Below, piece after piece: positions 17,083 to 26,172 of a stretch of 55,795 bases of DNA; the stretch's first letter is position 1; every line of letters begins with the position of its first letter. The stretch covers positions 1-55,795 of the forward strand of contig CAJLFQ010000006.1 of assembly GCA_905205975.1 (NCBI GenBank), written 5' to 3'. The notes under the pieces were generated by a model. The model was not told the DNA's origin. It searched no databases and saw only the letters and a program-made list of their open reading frames with translations. The position numbers and the translations under genes are program-made. The stretch comes from an uncultured Eubacteriales bacterium (GTDB lineage Bacteria > Bacillota > Clostridia > Oscillospirales > QAMX01).

Positions 17083-17093
17083 ATGATACCACA
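17083..17093 (-). promoter_or_regulatory. Extended -10 element before the small membrane ORF
   Basis: TGTGGTATCAT on the minus strand differs at one position from the TGTGGTATAAT element found four times in this window. The -35 is poor. Confidence 0.45.
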
Positions 17094-17128
17094 ACCCCCT
17101 GTCCCATAATCCGGACAATTGTTTGCGC

Positions 17129-17157
17129 TTGCAAAAATCATTGCCGCGTGGTATACT
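17129..17157 (+). promoter_or_regulatory. Promoter of the truncated membrane gene at 17180
   Basis: TTGCAA (17129-17134), 17 bp, TATACT (17152-17157) precede the ATG at 17180 by 22 bp. Confidence 0.6.
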
Positions 17158-17179
17158 CTGAATGGCGAGGTGATTTGGA

Positions 17180-17494
17180 ATGCATTGGTTTGACTGGGAA
17201 GGATTGATTCTGGATCTGCTGCTGCTGGCGCCGAATCTCGTATTCACCTGCCGGCACCGGGACGGATTTGTCAATCTGTATCACAACAAAGCAGTTGAAT
17301 GCCTGGAACAGATCGGGCGGTTCGGCTGTTTTCTCTTTTTGTTTCTGACGCCGCCGGTCATCTGCCGGGGCGTCTGGTTCCCGCACGGAACGGCCGTGTG
17401 CCGGACGCCGTTTTTCAGGCGGTCTGAGCGGGTGGTGGTTTCCGCACCAACCCGGCGGACGGCAGGAGCCGCAGAATGGATCGGATTGTTCTGA
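17180..17494 (+). pseudogene. Truncated small multi-pass membrane protein
   Basis: The first ~58 of 104 residues look genuine. They start at an ATG with GAGGTG 8 nt upstream and form two hydrophobic helices joined by HRDGFVNLYHNKAVECLEQIG, a pattern I recall from Clostridia proteins of 130-150 aa with four helices. After LFLFLTPP the frame turns into an Arg-rich, non-hydrophobic tail that looks like noise, and neither alternative frame restores helices. I read it as a 3'-truncated remnant. A short functional protein cannot be excluded. Confidence 0.5.
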
Positions 17495-17509
17495 AAAACT
17501 TCGCTGCTC

Positions 17510-17557
17510 AAAAACATAAAAACAGCGCACAATGCCATATCTTGGCATTGTGCGCTG
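17510..17557 (-). terminator. Terminator of the Na/Pi cotransporter gene
   Basis: Perfect 14-bp arms CAGCGCACAATGCC (17523-17536) and GGCATTGTGCGCTG (17544-17557) with a 7-nt loop. On the minus strand they are followed by TTTTTATGTTTTT. The plus-strand side has no T-run. Confidence 0.85.
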
Positions 17558-17579
17558 TCTGACAGATTTGAAAAAAGGC

Positions 17580-19343
17580 TTATTCTGGCAGGACGCCGAG
17601 GCGTTCAAAGTAACGCTTGTGCTCAGCCTCGTATGCGTCGGAGAAGGCTTGGCTCGTGTGCTTCAATTCTGTGAGGTAGGTGTGGGAAATCAGCTCCGTG
17701 CCGGTGGCGTTCAGCACGGCGACGGCGATGTTGGAGCAGTGGTCGGAGATACGCTCGCAGTTGGTCAGCACGTCGGAGAGGATGAAACCAAGCTCCACGG
17801 TGCAGCGGCCTTCCCGCAGGCGGACGATATGCCGGTTTTTCAGCTCGGCACGCAGGTCGTCAATGACCTCTTCCAGCGGTTCAACGGAGGACGCCAGCTG
17901 CGGATCGCCGGTGACGAAGGCGTTCAGCGCGTTGGTCAGAATGTGCGAAACCGCGTCGGTCATGACGGCCATTTCGGCTTTGGCATCTTCGGAGAACGCG
18001 ATGTTTTTCTCGTGCATTTCTTCCGACGCTTCCAGCAGGTTGACGGCATGGTCGCAGATGCGTTCAAAATCGCCGATGGCAGACAGCAGAAGCGAAACGG
18101 TCTGTGTATCGTGTTCCGACAGCTCGTGACCGCTGAGCCGGACAAGGTAATCGCCCAGCCGGTCTTCGTAGACGTCGGCCATGTTTTCGGATTCCTGAAT
18201 GAACCGCGCCTTTTTTTCGTCATAGGCGGTGAGCAGGCTGATGGCGCTGCGCATGGTTTCACCGGTCAAATCCGCCATTTTCACAGTCAGCGTATGGCAG
18301 CGTTCCACGGCAAAAGCCGGCGTGGAGAGCAGGCGTTCGTCGAGCAGCTCGAGCTCTTCCGCCTCTTTCTTCTCCGGGATGAGCCGGTCGGAAAGCTTGA
18401 CGAGCAGGTTGGAAAACGGGAACAGCAGCGCCGTGGTAAAGACGTTGAATGCCGTATGCACCAGGGCGATGTCTGCGGCGCTGGCAGTTTCCGTCAGGAA
18501 AGGCATGGAAATGAACGCTTTTGCCAGATAAAAGAGCAGCAGAAATGCAGCTGTGCCGATGATGTTAAAGAGCAGGTGGATGACTGCGGCGCGTTTGGCG
18601 TTGCGCGTGGCGCCACCGCAGGAGATCAGCGCCGTCACGCAGGTGCCGATGTTCTGCCCGCAGATGATCGGAATGACCGCTGAAAAACGGATCATCCCGG
18701 AGGCGGACATGGCTTGCAGGACGCCGACGGATGCAGAAGAGGACTGAATGATGGCGGTCAGCACGGCGCCGACCAGCACGCCCAGAAACGGGTTCGTGAA
18801 CAGCGTGAACATTTTGGCAAACCACGGTTCGTTTTGCAGTGGTTCCACCGCGCTGCTCATCATCGTCATGCCGAAAAGCAGCAGTGCAAAGCCGAGCAGG
18901 ACGGAGCCGAGGTCGTTGCTTTTCCGGCGCTTGATGAACAGAAAGAGAATGATGCCCGCAAAGGCGCAGATCGGGGCCAGAGAATCCGGCTTTAAGAGAG
19001 AAAGCGCCAGACTGTCGCCCTGGATGCCCGTCAGACTGAGAATCCACGCCGTGACCGTTGTGCCGATGTTGGCGCCCATGATCACGCCGACGGACTGCGA
19101 AAGCTTCATGATGCCGGAGTTGACGAAGCCGACGACCATAACCGTCGTCGCTGAGGAGGACTGAATGATGGCGGTCACGCCGATGCCGAGCAGGAAGCCC
19201 AAAAAGCGGTTGGAAGTCAGCCGTTCCAGCACGCGTTCCAGATGGCTGCCGCTCATTTTTTCGAGGCCGGTGCCCATGATGTTCATGCCGTACAGCAGGA
19301 GCGCCAGCCCGCCGGCCAGCGCGACGATGTCTGTCACTGTCAT
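17580..19343 (-). CDS. Na+/phosphate cotransporter with C-terminal PhoU domain
   Basis: The 587-aa protein belongs to the NptA/PNaS family, which couples sodium to phosphate uptake. The two inverted-repeat signature motifs AIIQSSSATTVM and AIIQSSSASVGV are present, each in an eight-to-ten-helix membrane domain (about 1-320). The C-terminal cytosolic region (about 350-560) is a helical PhoU-like domain. I chose ATG 19343, with AAGGAA 9 nt upstream; the longer frame covers the promoter. It is monocistronic, with an extended -10 (TGCTATAAT) at 19419-19427 and a terminator at 17510-17557. No pst or phoBR genes lie nearby. Confidence 0.93.
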   Translation of the reverse strand: MTVTDIVALAGGLALLLYGMNIMGTGLEKMSGSHLERVLERLTSNRFLGFLLGIGVTAIIQSSSATTVMVVGFVNSGIMKLSQSVGVIMGANIGTTVTAWILSLTGIQGDSLALSLLKPDSLAPICAFAGIILFLFIKRRKSNDLGSVLLGFALLLFGMTMMSSAVEPLQNEPWFAKMFTLFTNPFLGVLVGAVLTAIIQSSSASVGVLQAMSASGMIRFSAVIPIICGQNIGTCVTALISCGGATRNAKRAAVIHLLFNIIGTAAFLLLFYLAKAFISMPFLTETASAADIALVHTAFNVFTTALLFPFSNLLVKLSDRLIPEKKEAEELELLDERLLSTPAFAVERCHTLTVKMADLTGETMRSAISLLTAYDEKKARFIQESENMADVYEDRLGDYLVRLSGHELSEHDTQTVSLLLSAIGDFERICDHAVNLLEASEEMHEKNIAFSEDAKAEMAVMTDAVSHILTNALNAFVTGDPQLASSVEPLEEVIDDLRAELKNRHIVRLREGRCTVELGFILSDVLTNCERISDHCSNIAVAVLNATGTELISHTYLTELKHTSQAFSDAYEAEHKRYFERLGVLPE

Positions 19344-19418
19344 AAGATAGAATTCCTTTCTTGTTTCGCGGAACCTTCCGCGCGGGCCCTGCCCGTTTCT
19401 GAATGATTGTACAGCATG

Positions 19419-19427
19419 ATTATAGCA
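19419..19427 (-). promoter_or_regulatory. Extended -10 promoter of the Na/Pi cotransporter gene
   Basis: TGCTATAAT on the minus strand, with the -10 hexamer at 19419-19424. The -35 (TTTATT at 17 bp) is weak. The start codon lies 75 bp downstream. Confidence 0.6.
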
Positions 19428-19527
19428 TACTTTCCGCATGAAATAAAATGGAAAATTCCCACAAGTTATCCCCCTAAAACAAATCGGATTTCCGGCGGCG
19501 GACGCCGAAAATCAAAGCAGGTGTAAG

Positions 19528-20436
19528 ATGATGAAAGACGACAGCAAAAACTTCCAGCTTCGCACAGATGTCCGGGAAAACGGCGCCCTGCGCCGCAGTT
19601 TTGATGCTTTGGCGAAGAAAACGTTCGGGCTGACGTTTGAAGGCTGGTATCAGTCCGGTGGCTGGCAGGAAGATTATCTGCCGTATGCGCTTGCAGACGG
19701 GGCGCGCGTCGCGGCGAACGTTTCGGTGAGCCGGTGCCCGATGCGGCTGGACGGCGTCCGGATGCAGCTGGTGCAGCTCGGCACAGTGATGGTCGATGAG
19801 GCCTGCCGCGGACAGGGGCTGGCGCGCACGCTGATGGAATCCGTCTGCGAAGCGTGGAGAGACCGGTGTGACGGGATGTTCCTCTTTGCAAACGATTCGG
19901 TGCTGGATTTCTACCCGAAGTTCGGTTTTCAGCCGATGCAGGAGACGATTTTTGAGCGGGCAGCTGAGCAGCCGGGATCCAATCCGGCAAAGCGGCTGCG
20001 TGTGACACCGCTTTCCGTGCGGTCTGATGCAGATATGCAGCTTTTGCGGCGGCTGTTTGCCGCAGGCAATCCGTTTGCGCGCTTTGCGATGGCGGGCAAC
20101 GAGGGGCTGATGCGGTTTTATGCGGAACAGTTTCTGAACGGTGGTCTCCGGTATCTGCCGGAAGCAGACATGGCCGTAATGATAGAGGAAGACGGCGATA
20201 CGGCGACGGTCTGGGACTGCTTTGGCGGCGATGCGGTGCCGCTGGCGGAAGTGCTTGCGGCGGTGGTTTCGCCGGGAATCCGCCGGGTGCGGCTTGGATT
20301 TACACCGGCGGATCCGGCAGGGTTCACGGCGCAGCCGCTCAAAGAAGACGATACGACGCTGTTTGTGCGCGGAGATGCACTGGCGGAACGGCTGGCTTCG
20401 GCACAGCTGATGTTCCCGCTGCTGGCGCATGCGTGA
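19528..20436 (+). CDS. GNAT-family N-acetyltransferase
   Basis: The 302-aa protein has an N-terminal GNAT domain with the acetyl-CoA loop VDEACRGQGLARTLME at about residues 91-106 and the C-terminal strand FYPKFGF at about residue 130. A second region of about 150 residues is of unknown role. This two-part architecture resembles Eis-type acetyltransferases. Two ATGs (19528, 19531) follow an AGGTG site. It is divergent from the Na/Pi gene and convergent with the kinase gene. The acceptor substrate is unknown. Confidence 0.85.
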   Translation: MMKDDSKNFQLRTDVRENGALRRSFDALAKKTFGLTFEGWYQSGGWQEDYLPYALADGARVAANVSVSRCPMRLDGVRMQLVQLGTVMVDEACRGQGLARTLMESVCEAWRDRCDGMFLFANDSVLDFYPKFGFQPMQETIFERAAEQPGSNPAKRLRVTPLSVRSDADMQLLRRLFAAGNPFARFAMAGNEGLMRFYAEQFLNGGLRYLPEADMAVMIEEDGDTATVWDCFGGDAVPLAEVLAAVVSPGIRRVRLGFTPADPAGFTAQPLKEDDTTLFVRGDALAERLASAQLMFPLLAHA

Positions 20437-20487
20437 TGGGAGGCGGCTGCGGATCGCCTGCGGGTGTGCGCTGGCGGAAACCCGCTG

Positions 20488-20552
20488 TTCCACCTCATCC
20501 GGCGAAAGCAGTTTCCGCGGGAAACTGCTTTCGCCACCTTCCCCTCGTAGGG
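20488..20552. repeat. REP-like GC-rich hairpin repeat
   Basis: A perfect 16-bp inverted repeat (20501-20516 and 20520-20535, spacer GCG) is flanked by CCACCTCATCC on the left and CACCTTCCCCTCGTAGGGG on the right. The flanks match the style of dispersed palindromic repeats common between genes of Clostridia. A more degenerate CCTCTCCCAGAGGG segment at 14214-14227 may be another remnant. No coding sequence is present. Confidence 0.6.
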
Positions 20553-20586
20553 GACGCGGTTATGCCTGCGGCTGCGGGCGAAACAA

Positions 20587-20621
20587 AAAGGGCCTGCTGA
20601 CATATCGTCAGCAGGCCCTTT
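20587..20621. terminator. Bidirectional terminator between convergent genes
   Basis: Perfect 15-bp arms AAAGGGCCTGCTGAC (20587-20601) and GTCAGCAGGCCCTTT (20607-20621) bounded by A-run and T-run, so it works for the acetyltransferase (plus) and the PfkB kinase (minus). Confidence 0.85.
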
Positions 20622-20680
20622 CGGCTGTATAAGTTGTATTCGTGGCGTGCGCCGGGATATTTCGACTGGTTTCGGCCGCT

Positions 20681-21535
20681 TCAGAACGCGCCTGCGTGAG
20701 AGGCCGTTCTGGCGCCGTTTTTATTTCCGGCGGCCAGCGCTTTTTGCAGGTCATGTGTGCGGAGCCATTCGCTCAGGTAGGCCGCCGCAAAGGCGTCCCC
20801 GGCGCCGACGGTGTCGACGACGTCAACCGGCAGCGCTTCTTCGTGGAAGACCTCAAAATCGCGGCCGTAAGCGGTGGCGCCGCGGCTGCCCTGCGTGACG
20901 ACGACGGAATGGCAGGGGAAATCGGAGAAGATGAACCGGGCGAACCGTCCGGCGTCCATTACCGTGTCGAAGAGCAGGAAGGAAAGCGTATCGACTTCAT
21001 CGTCGTTGAGCTTGAGAATGGAGCTCCGGCCGATGGAAAGGGAGAGGATATCCTCATCATAATACTGTTTGCGCAGGTTGACGTCGAAGAAAGCCTCTGC
21101 CTTCGGCAGCGCGTCGAGCGCACGGTCCAGCGCTTCGGCGGTCACTTTGCTGCGCTTCTGCGCCAGCGTGCCGAAAACGACGGCGTCCGGCGCAAGGTGA
21201 ATCAGCTCGGCGAGCGACGCATCCGAGAGCGTAATCAGATCGTATGCAACGTTTTCCGGCAGGTCGAAACGCTGATCGCCGTCCAGTTCCGGGTGGACGA
21301 CGGCGGTTCCGGTCGGCTGGTCGTTGACCGTGACAAAGCGGCAGTCAACGCCGCGCTGTGCCAGCTCTTCAAGCGCCGCACGGCCGGGCTCATCGCGGCC
21401 GACTGCGGAGAGCAGGTACGGCGTTTCGCCGAGCTTTGCCAGATGAACGGCGACGTTCAGCGGGGCGCCGCCCAGATACCGGCGGCCGGGATAGATGTCG
21501 AAAAGCGTTTCGCCGACACAGAGAATTTTTGACAC
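20681..21535 (-). CDS. PfkB-family carbohydrate kinase (fructokinase-like)
   Basis: The 284-aa kinase has the first PfkB signature, with GGAPLNVAVHLAKLG (family GG.xxN.A), and the second, VDTVGAGDAFAAAYL, with the catalytic Asp in GAGD. I chose GTG 21535, with GGAGG 6 nt upstream inside the end of the preceding gene; the longer frame reads through the alcohol dehydrogenase 3' end. The sequence is closest in style to bacterial fructokinases, which would fit the broken GH32 gene nearby, but the sugar is not determined. It is the last gene after pncB and adh. Confidence 0.88.
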   Translation of the reverse strand: MSKILCVGETLFDIYPGRRYLGGAPLNVAVHLAKLGETPYLLSAVGRDEPGRAALEELAQRGVDCRFVTVNDQPTGTAVVHPELDGDQRFDLPENVAYDLITLSDASLAELIHLAPDAVVFGTLAQKRSKVTAEALDRALDALPKAEAFFDVNLRKQYYDEDILSLSIGRSSILKLNDDEVDTLSFLLFDTVMDAGRFARFIFSDFPCHSVVVTQGSRGATAYGRDFEVFHEEALPVDVVDTVGAGDAFAAAYLSEWLRTHDLQKALAAGNKNGARTASHAGAF

Positions 21536-21548
21536 AGGCAGCCTCCGA

Positions 21549-22655
21549 TCAGCCCAGACGGCTCCGCAGGATGGCCAGCAGCTCGTCGCGCGTGATGACG
21601 CGGACGGCGTTTGCCACGTTTTTGGCGCCGGCCGTTTTGTCGGCATACTGCACGCAGAGGTCGTCGGATAGGTGCAGATCGAGCTTCATATCGTCGCAGG
21701 CGCCGAGCAGAGCTGCAAGGCCGTCTGCATCGGCGACGCCGCAGAGCGCATAGACGCGTGCGGCGCGTTCCGGCGCAGCCTCCGCCATACAGCGGACGAA
21801 GTCGGGCAGGAAGTAGGCGTTGGCCTGACCATGCGGCAGCCCATGGTGATAGGTCAGCATATAGCCGGTCGAGTGGACGAACCCTGTCCCTGTGCGGGAG
21901 ATGACCATGCCGGCCAGCGTTGAACCGTAGAGCAGCGTCTCCCGCGTCTGCATGGACAGATCGCGCGAGATGATGGAACGGATGCCTTTTTGCAGCAGCG
22001 CCATGGCTTTTTCAGCCAGCGCATCGGAGACCGGGTTGGCTTTCTTCATGAAATAGCCTTCGACCGCGTGGCAGAGCGCGTCGACTGCCGTACACATGGT
22101 AAACGAACGGGGCAGCGTCGCGGTATAGCGCGGGTCGCAGAATGCAATTTTGGCATACAGGTCGTCGCCGCCGATGGAGCGCTTGTTTTCAAACGCCGGA
22201 ACGGTCAGAATGGCGTACGGCGTGACCTCACTGCCGGTTCCGGCCGTCGTGTTGACGGCGAGCATCGGCAGCGCAGGACGGCGCTTTGCCGTATAAACGT
22301 CTTCCGGCACGGTGATTTCCGGGTTGGCGGCAAACAGGGCGACCGCTTTTCCGGCGTCCAGCGGGGAGCCGCCGCCGATGGCCAGAATGAAATCGGCGCC
22401 GAAATCGCGGGCGATGCGTCCGCCTTCAAAAACCGTCGTGATGAGCGGGTTGGATTCAATGCGGTCGAAAATCTGATAGGCGATGCCGGCAGCCGTCAGC
22501 GCGGCTTCGGCGTCGGCCAGTGCGCCGCAGGCACGGGCAGAATGCTGCCCGCAGACGATCAGACAGCGGCTGCCGAACGCGGCATAGCCGTCAAAATCAC
22601 GGAAACAGCCTTCGCCGGAGAGGATCCGGACGGGGTTGAAGAAGTCGATGTTCAC
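21549..22655 (-). CDS. Iron-containing alcohol dehydrogenase
   Basis: The 368-aa enzyme is a group III NAD(P)-dependent dehydrogenase. The nucleotide-binding GGGSPLDAGKAVAL at about residues 96-109 and metal-ligand histidines in DALCHAVEGYF, HSTGYMLTYHHGLPHG are visible. The start is GTG 22655 with AAGGAG 10 nt upstream. It is followed after 13 bp by the PfkB kinase and preceded after 62 bp by pncB. Whether it acts as an alcohol, butanol or sugar-aldehyde dehydrogenase cannot be told. Confidence 0.92.
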   Translation of the reverse strand: MNIDFFNPVRILSGEGCFRDFDGYAAFGSRCLIVCGQHSARACGALADAEAALTAAGIAYQIFDRIESNPLITTVFEGGRIARDFGADFILAIGGGSPLDAGKAVALFAANPEITVPEDVYTAKRRPALPMLAVNTTAGTGSEVTPYAILTVPAFENKRSIGGDDLYAKIAFCDPRYTATLPRSFTMCTAVDALCHAVEGYFMKKANPVSDALAEKAMALLQKGIRSIISRDLSMQTRETLLYGSTLAGMVISRTGTGFVHSTGYMLTYHHGLPHGQANAYFLPDFVRCMAEAAPERAARVYALCGVADADGLAALLGACDDMKLDLHLSDDLCVQYADKTAGAKNVANAVRVITRDELLAILRSRLG

Positions 22656-22717
22656 AGAAAAAACGCTCCTTTTGCAGATCGGTACAGTGTCGTGCGGGAA
22701 AAACGGAAGCGGACGGC

Positions 22718-24172
22718 CTACAGCTGACCGCGTCCGGCAAGCATCCGCTGCTTGATCTCCCAGAGCGGGCGCGTCAGGTCAACATAGTAGTCGTGCGGGT
22801 TGTCGAAGCGCTTGACCTCGTCCCACAGGTGGTCAACGCAGTCTGCGGCGTATCTGCAGACCTCGCTGAGCGACGGAATGTCATAGACGAGCCTGCCGTT
22901 CTGGAAGATGGGCTGCAGGAGCTGCTTGACCGTGAAGTTGGAAATGACTTTTTTCTTCCAGGTGAATTCCGGATGGAACAGCTCAAACGGCTGTGATTCG
23001 TCGATGGTTTCGCTGTGCAGCGAGAGCACGTCGGCGATGGCCATGCCGTTCGGATTGTAGAAACGCCAGAGCTTTTTGAAGTGCGGCGTCGTGATTTTGG
23101 CGACATTTTCGGAGATTTTGATTTTCGGGAGAATCCTGCCCGCGCTGTCCTCCACGGCGCAGAGCTTATAGACGCCGCCGAAAACCGGTTCGCTGCGCGA
23201 GGTGATGAGCCGTTCACCGACGCCGAACGTGTCGATGCAGGCGCCCTGCGACAGCAGGTCGCGGATCAGGTATTCGTCGAGGGCGTTGGAAACGACGATT
23301 TTCGTCTTGGTGTAGCCTGCGGCGTCGAGGCGGGAACGAATGCAGCGGGTCAGATAGGTGACGTCGCCGGAGTCGATGCGGACGCCGGCCGGCGTGATGC
23401 CCTTCGGCTTCAGGTATTCGTCGAACACGCGGATCGCGTTGGGCAGGCCGCTGCCCAAAACGTCATACGTGTCGAGCAGCAGCGTGCAGTCGTTCGGATA
23501 CGTTTCGGCGTAGGCTTTGAACGCTTCATATTCAGAGTCGAACATTTGAATCCAGGAATGCGCCATGGTGCCGACGGCTGGAATGCCGAAGAGGCGGTCG
23601 GCCAGTGCGTTCGAGGTGACCGGACAGCCGCCGATGCAGGCGGCGCGGGAGCCGTACAGCGCGCCGGCGAAGCTGTGGGCGCGGCGCGCGCCGAATTCCA
23701 TGACGGCGCGCCCCTGCGCGCTGCGGGCGATGCGGTTTGCCTTGGTGGCGATGAGCGACTGGTGGTTGATGGTCGCCAGCAGCATCGTCTCCAGCAGCTG
23801 CGTCTGCGGCGCCGGACCGCGGACAACGACGAGCGGCTCGCCGGGGAAAATCGGCGTGCCTTCCGGAACGGCCCAGACGTCGCAGGTGAATTTGAAATCG
23901 CGCAGATAGGCGATAAATTCTTCGGAGAAGATGTTTTTTGAACGGATATAGTCGATGTCTTCCGGTGCAAAGTGCAGATCCTGAAGGTATTCGATGGCCT
24001 GCTCCAGCCCTGCGGCGATGGCAAAGCCGCCGCCGTCCGGCACTTTGCGGAAGAAGAGGTCGAAATAGGTGATTTTGTCTCTCATGCCGTGGTCAAGGAA
24101 ACCGTTGGCCATGGTGAATTCGTAAAAGTCGGTCAGCATCGAGAGGTTGATGCCGTTGAGCATGCGATCCAT
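22718..24172 (-). CDS. pncB: Nicotinate phosphoribosyltransferase
   Basis: The 484-aa enzyme joins nicotinate and PRPP to form NaMN in the Preiss-Handler NAD salvage route. Conserved blocks are LTDFYEFTMANGF near the N terminus, EFGARRAHS, the phosphate-binding region around GVRIDSGDV and FGVGERLITS. ATG 24172 is preceded by GGGAG 9 nt upstream; the longer frame runs through the promoter. It is the first gene of a likely pncB-adh-pfkB operon under the promoter at 24273-24301. Confidence 0.95.
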   Translation of the reverse strand: MDRMLNGINLSMLTDFYEFTMANGFLDHGMRDKITYFDLFFRKVPDGGGFAIAAGLEQAIEYLQDLHFAPEDIDYIRSKNIFSEEFIAYLRDFKFTCDVWAVPEGTPIFPGEPLVVVRGPAPQTQLLETMLLATINHQSLIATKANRIARSAQGRAVMEFGARRAHSFAGALYGSRAACIGGCPVTSNALADRLFGIPAVGTMAHSWIQMFDSEYEAFKAYAETYPNDCTLLLDTYDVLGSGLPNAIRVFDEYLKPKGITPAGVRIDSGDVTYLTRCIRSRLDAAGYTKTKIVVSNALDEYLIRDLLSQGACIDTFGVGERLITSRSEPVFGGVYKLCAVEDSAGRILPKIKISENVAKITTPHFKKLWRFYNPNGMAIADVLSLHSETIDESQPFELFHPEFTWKKKVISNFTVKQLLQPIFQNGRLVYDIPSLSEVCRYAADCVDHLWDEVKRFDNPHDYYVDLTRPLWEIKQRMLAGRGQL

Positions 24173-24272
24173 AAAACAGGACTCCCATCTGTCCGGTTCG
24201 ACGGGCCGGTTCATTTGCCCGTCGTGTCCGGGCTGCTGCGCGCAGAGACGGACGGACATAGTTTTTATCGAT

Positions 24273-24301
24273 ATTATACCACATCCGCAGGTGGGAAACA
24301 A
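24273..24301 (-). promoter_or_regulatory. Promoter of pncB
   Basis: TTGTTT (24296-24301), 17 bp, TATAAT (24273-24278) on the minus strand, with the extended element TGTGGTATAAT. Confidence 0.8.
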
Positions 24302-24378
24302 GTCAAATATGCACAAGCAACCGGTCGAAGCGACGGCGAAAGCATAGATATCCGGCGAAAAAGGCATGAAACCAGCGC

Positions 24379-24411
24379 AAAAAACGGTCTCCCTGCCGCA
24401 GCAGGGAGACC
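24379..24411 (-). terminator. Terminator of the GH32 gene
   Basis: GGTCTCCCTGC (24386-24396) and GCAGGGAGACC (24401-24411) form an 11-bp stem, followed on the minus strand by GTTTTTTG. Confidence 0.85.
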
Positions 24412-24426
24412 GAGCGAAAACGCAGA

Positions 24427-26068
24427 TCAGGAACGGCGAATGCCGGGGGCGGGCGGATAGATGCAGTCAAACGCCGTGACCGCGGTGGAAGCGTTGGCAG
24501 ATGCCTGCACGGTGAACGTGTCTGCGTCCCATGCGGCGTGGAACGGGGCGTAGACCTCGCCCATGCCGAAGAAGATTTCCACCGACCCGCGGTCTCGGAT
24601 CATCCGGAAGGAGATGGCCGATTCATCCGGCAGGAGCGGATACGGGAGGAAGCAGTCCGGTTCGCCGGTCTGGGAAATCCGGAGGGCACTGCGTTCGCGG
24701 CTGTAAGCAAAGCGGAATTCACCGACCTGCACGGCGCCGTCAAGCGCATAGCGGGCTTCGATGTCGGCGGCCGGCAGGGTGAACGAAATGGCCTGACTGC
24801 TGCCGACGGAAACCGGTTCGCCGACGTGGCCGACAGCCAGCTCCGGCGCAGGCAGCTGGCAGAGGCGCGGGCCGAAGCGCGTTGTTTTCAGCGTGACTTC
24901 CTGCGGGATGCTCTGGCACTGCGCAAAAGACGTGCAGCCCGGCGTGTCTGCGGAGAGCCAGCCCATCCGGAGGATGCGGCCGTTCGGGAGATTGCTGAAG
25001 CTCTGGTAGGCATAGGCGAAAAATCTGCCCCAGCCGTCTTTGGCTTCGTTGGCTGCGTGACCGTTGTACCGGTCGCAATACGGGTGCATTTCTTCGCTGA
25101 CGGGATGCGCCGCAACCCAGTGATCCACCCGGTTGGGGTCGATCGGATCCGGGGTGAATTTTCTGCCGTCAAACGAGCCGAGCAGATAGCTGGTATCCCC
25201 GCAGACCAGCACGCCGACGTCCGGACCGGTGCCGTCGAGCTTCAGCCGGAAGAAATCCGGGCATTCATGCATGCCGTACATACTGTCGGTGTGCTCCCAG
25301 TGGATGAGATCCGGGGAGACATACCATTCATAGGAACGGTATTTTCCGTCTTCGAGGCGCCCAAGGCAGATCCGGACATAGTGCCCGGCATCGTCGTCCC
25401 AGAAAATCTTGGGATCGCCTCCGAAACCGGGATACTGTGCATTGCGCTGAAAGGTATGCAGCCGTCGGCGCTTTCATACAAGCCGTGGCTGACGCCGATG
25501 CAGGGGACGCCGTCAGACCGGCGGATAAAGGAACAGCCGGAAGCGGCGCCGGGCGCACGGATGACGGGATCGACCTCTGTCCAGTAGAAAAGGTCTTTGG
25601 AAACGGCGTGTCCCCATGTGCAGAGCTTCCATGTCGCGTGCGGATCGCCGGCCTGCTGCTGATAGAACAGGTGATCAGGCCGTCGATCAGAATCGGGCCG
25701 TTGGTGTCGTTGATCCAGCCGCGGACCAATGAAAAATGCACCCACGGACGGCAGGGTTCGTCATAGGCATCGATTTCGTCTGCAAACGCCGGATAGGATT
25801 CCAGACGGCTGCATTCGCACGGGGTCAGGACGGAAACGCCGCCCTCGGTATCCGGACAGGATTCCACAGAAACGGCGAGCGTGAGCCCTTCGTCTGCAAA
25901 AGACTGCGTGCGGATGACTTCGGCATAATCCTGTTCTTCCGGCGGGCAGAGCCGGGCATAAACGGCGTCGATGAGCGTGCCGCCGTGTTTTAAATTGACG
26001 CGGACCAAACCGGCTTTTTCAGAGACCGGCAGCAACAAAAACCGCTTGGCGGGTCCGAGTGTTCTCAT
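24427..26068 (-). pseudogene. Glycoside hydrolase family 32 gene with two frameshifts
   Basis: The gene is read in three frames. Frame one from ATG 26068 (AAGGAG 6 nt upstream) carries the nucleophile motif as GWINDTNG, then loses the frame at about 25675-25682. Frame two continues with DHLFYQQQ and WGHAVSKDLFYW to about 25450. Frame three has GGDPKIFW (usually RDP) and the acid/base motif ECPDFF, then a C-terminal beta-sandwich. Each switch needs one extra base, and restoring both gives exactly 548 codons, a normal GH32 length. The enzyme would cleave fructosyl bonds (sucrose, levan, inulin). It has no signal peptide. Mutation or sequencing error are both possible. Confidence 0.85.
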
Positions 26069-26110
26069 AAGTTACTCCTTGCATCATGCTGCTGGGCGCA
26101 GCGGTGTCAG

Positions 26111-26139
26111 CCCCGGGCGGGCAGAATCCGCCGGGGGTG
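26111..26139 (-). other. GC-rich hairpin in the GH32 leader
   Basis: CCCCGGGCGG and CCGCCGGGGG around GCAGAAT form a nearly perfect stem just downstream of the promoter. It may affect mRNA stability. No U-tract follows. Confidence 0.4.
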
Positions 26140-26143
26140 CTAT

Positions 26144-26172
26144 ATCATAACATATCCGTTTTGCCGTGTCAA
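26144..26172 (-). promoter_or_regulatory. Promoter of the GH32 gene
   Basis: TTGACA (26167-26172), 17 bp, TATGAT (26144-26149) on the minus strand, 75 bp before the ATG at 26068. Confidence 0.8.

Noticed and set aside
19466..20493. Minus-strand frames over the GNAT gene
   Set aside because: The plus-strand frame has acetyl-CoA binding motif and ribosome binding site; the antisense frames have neither.
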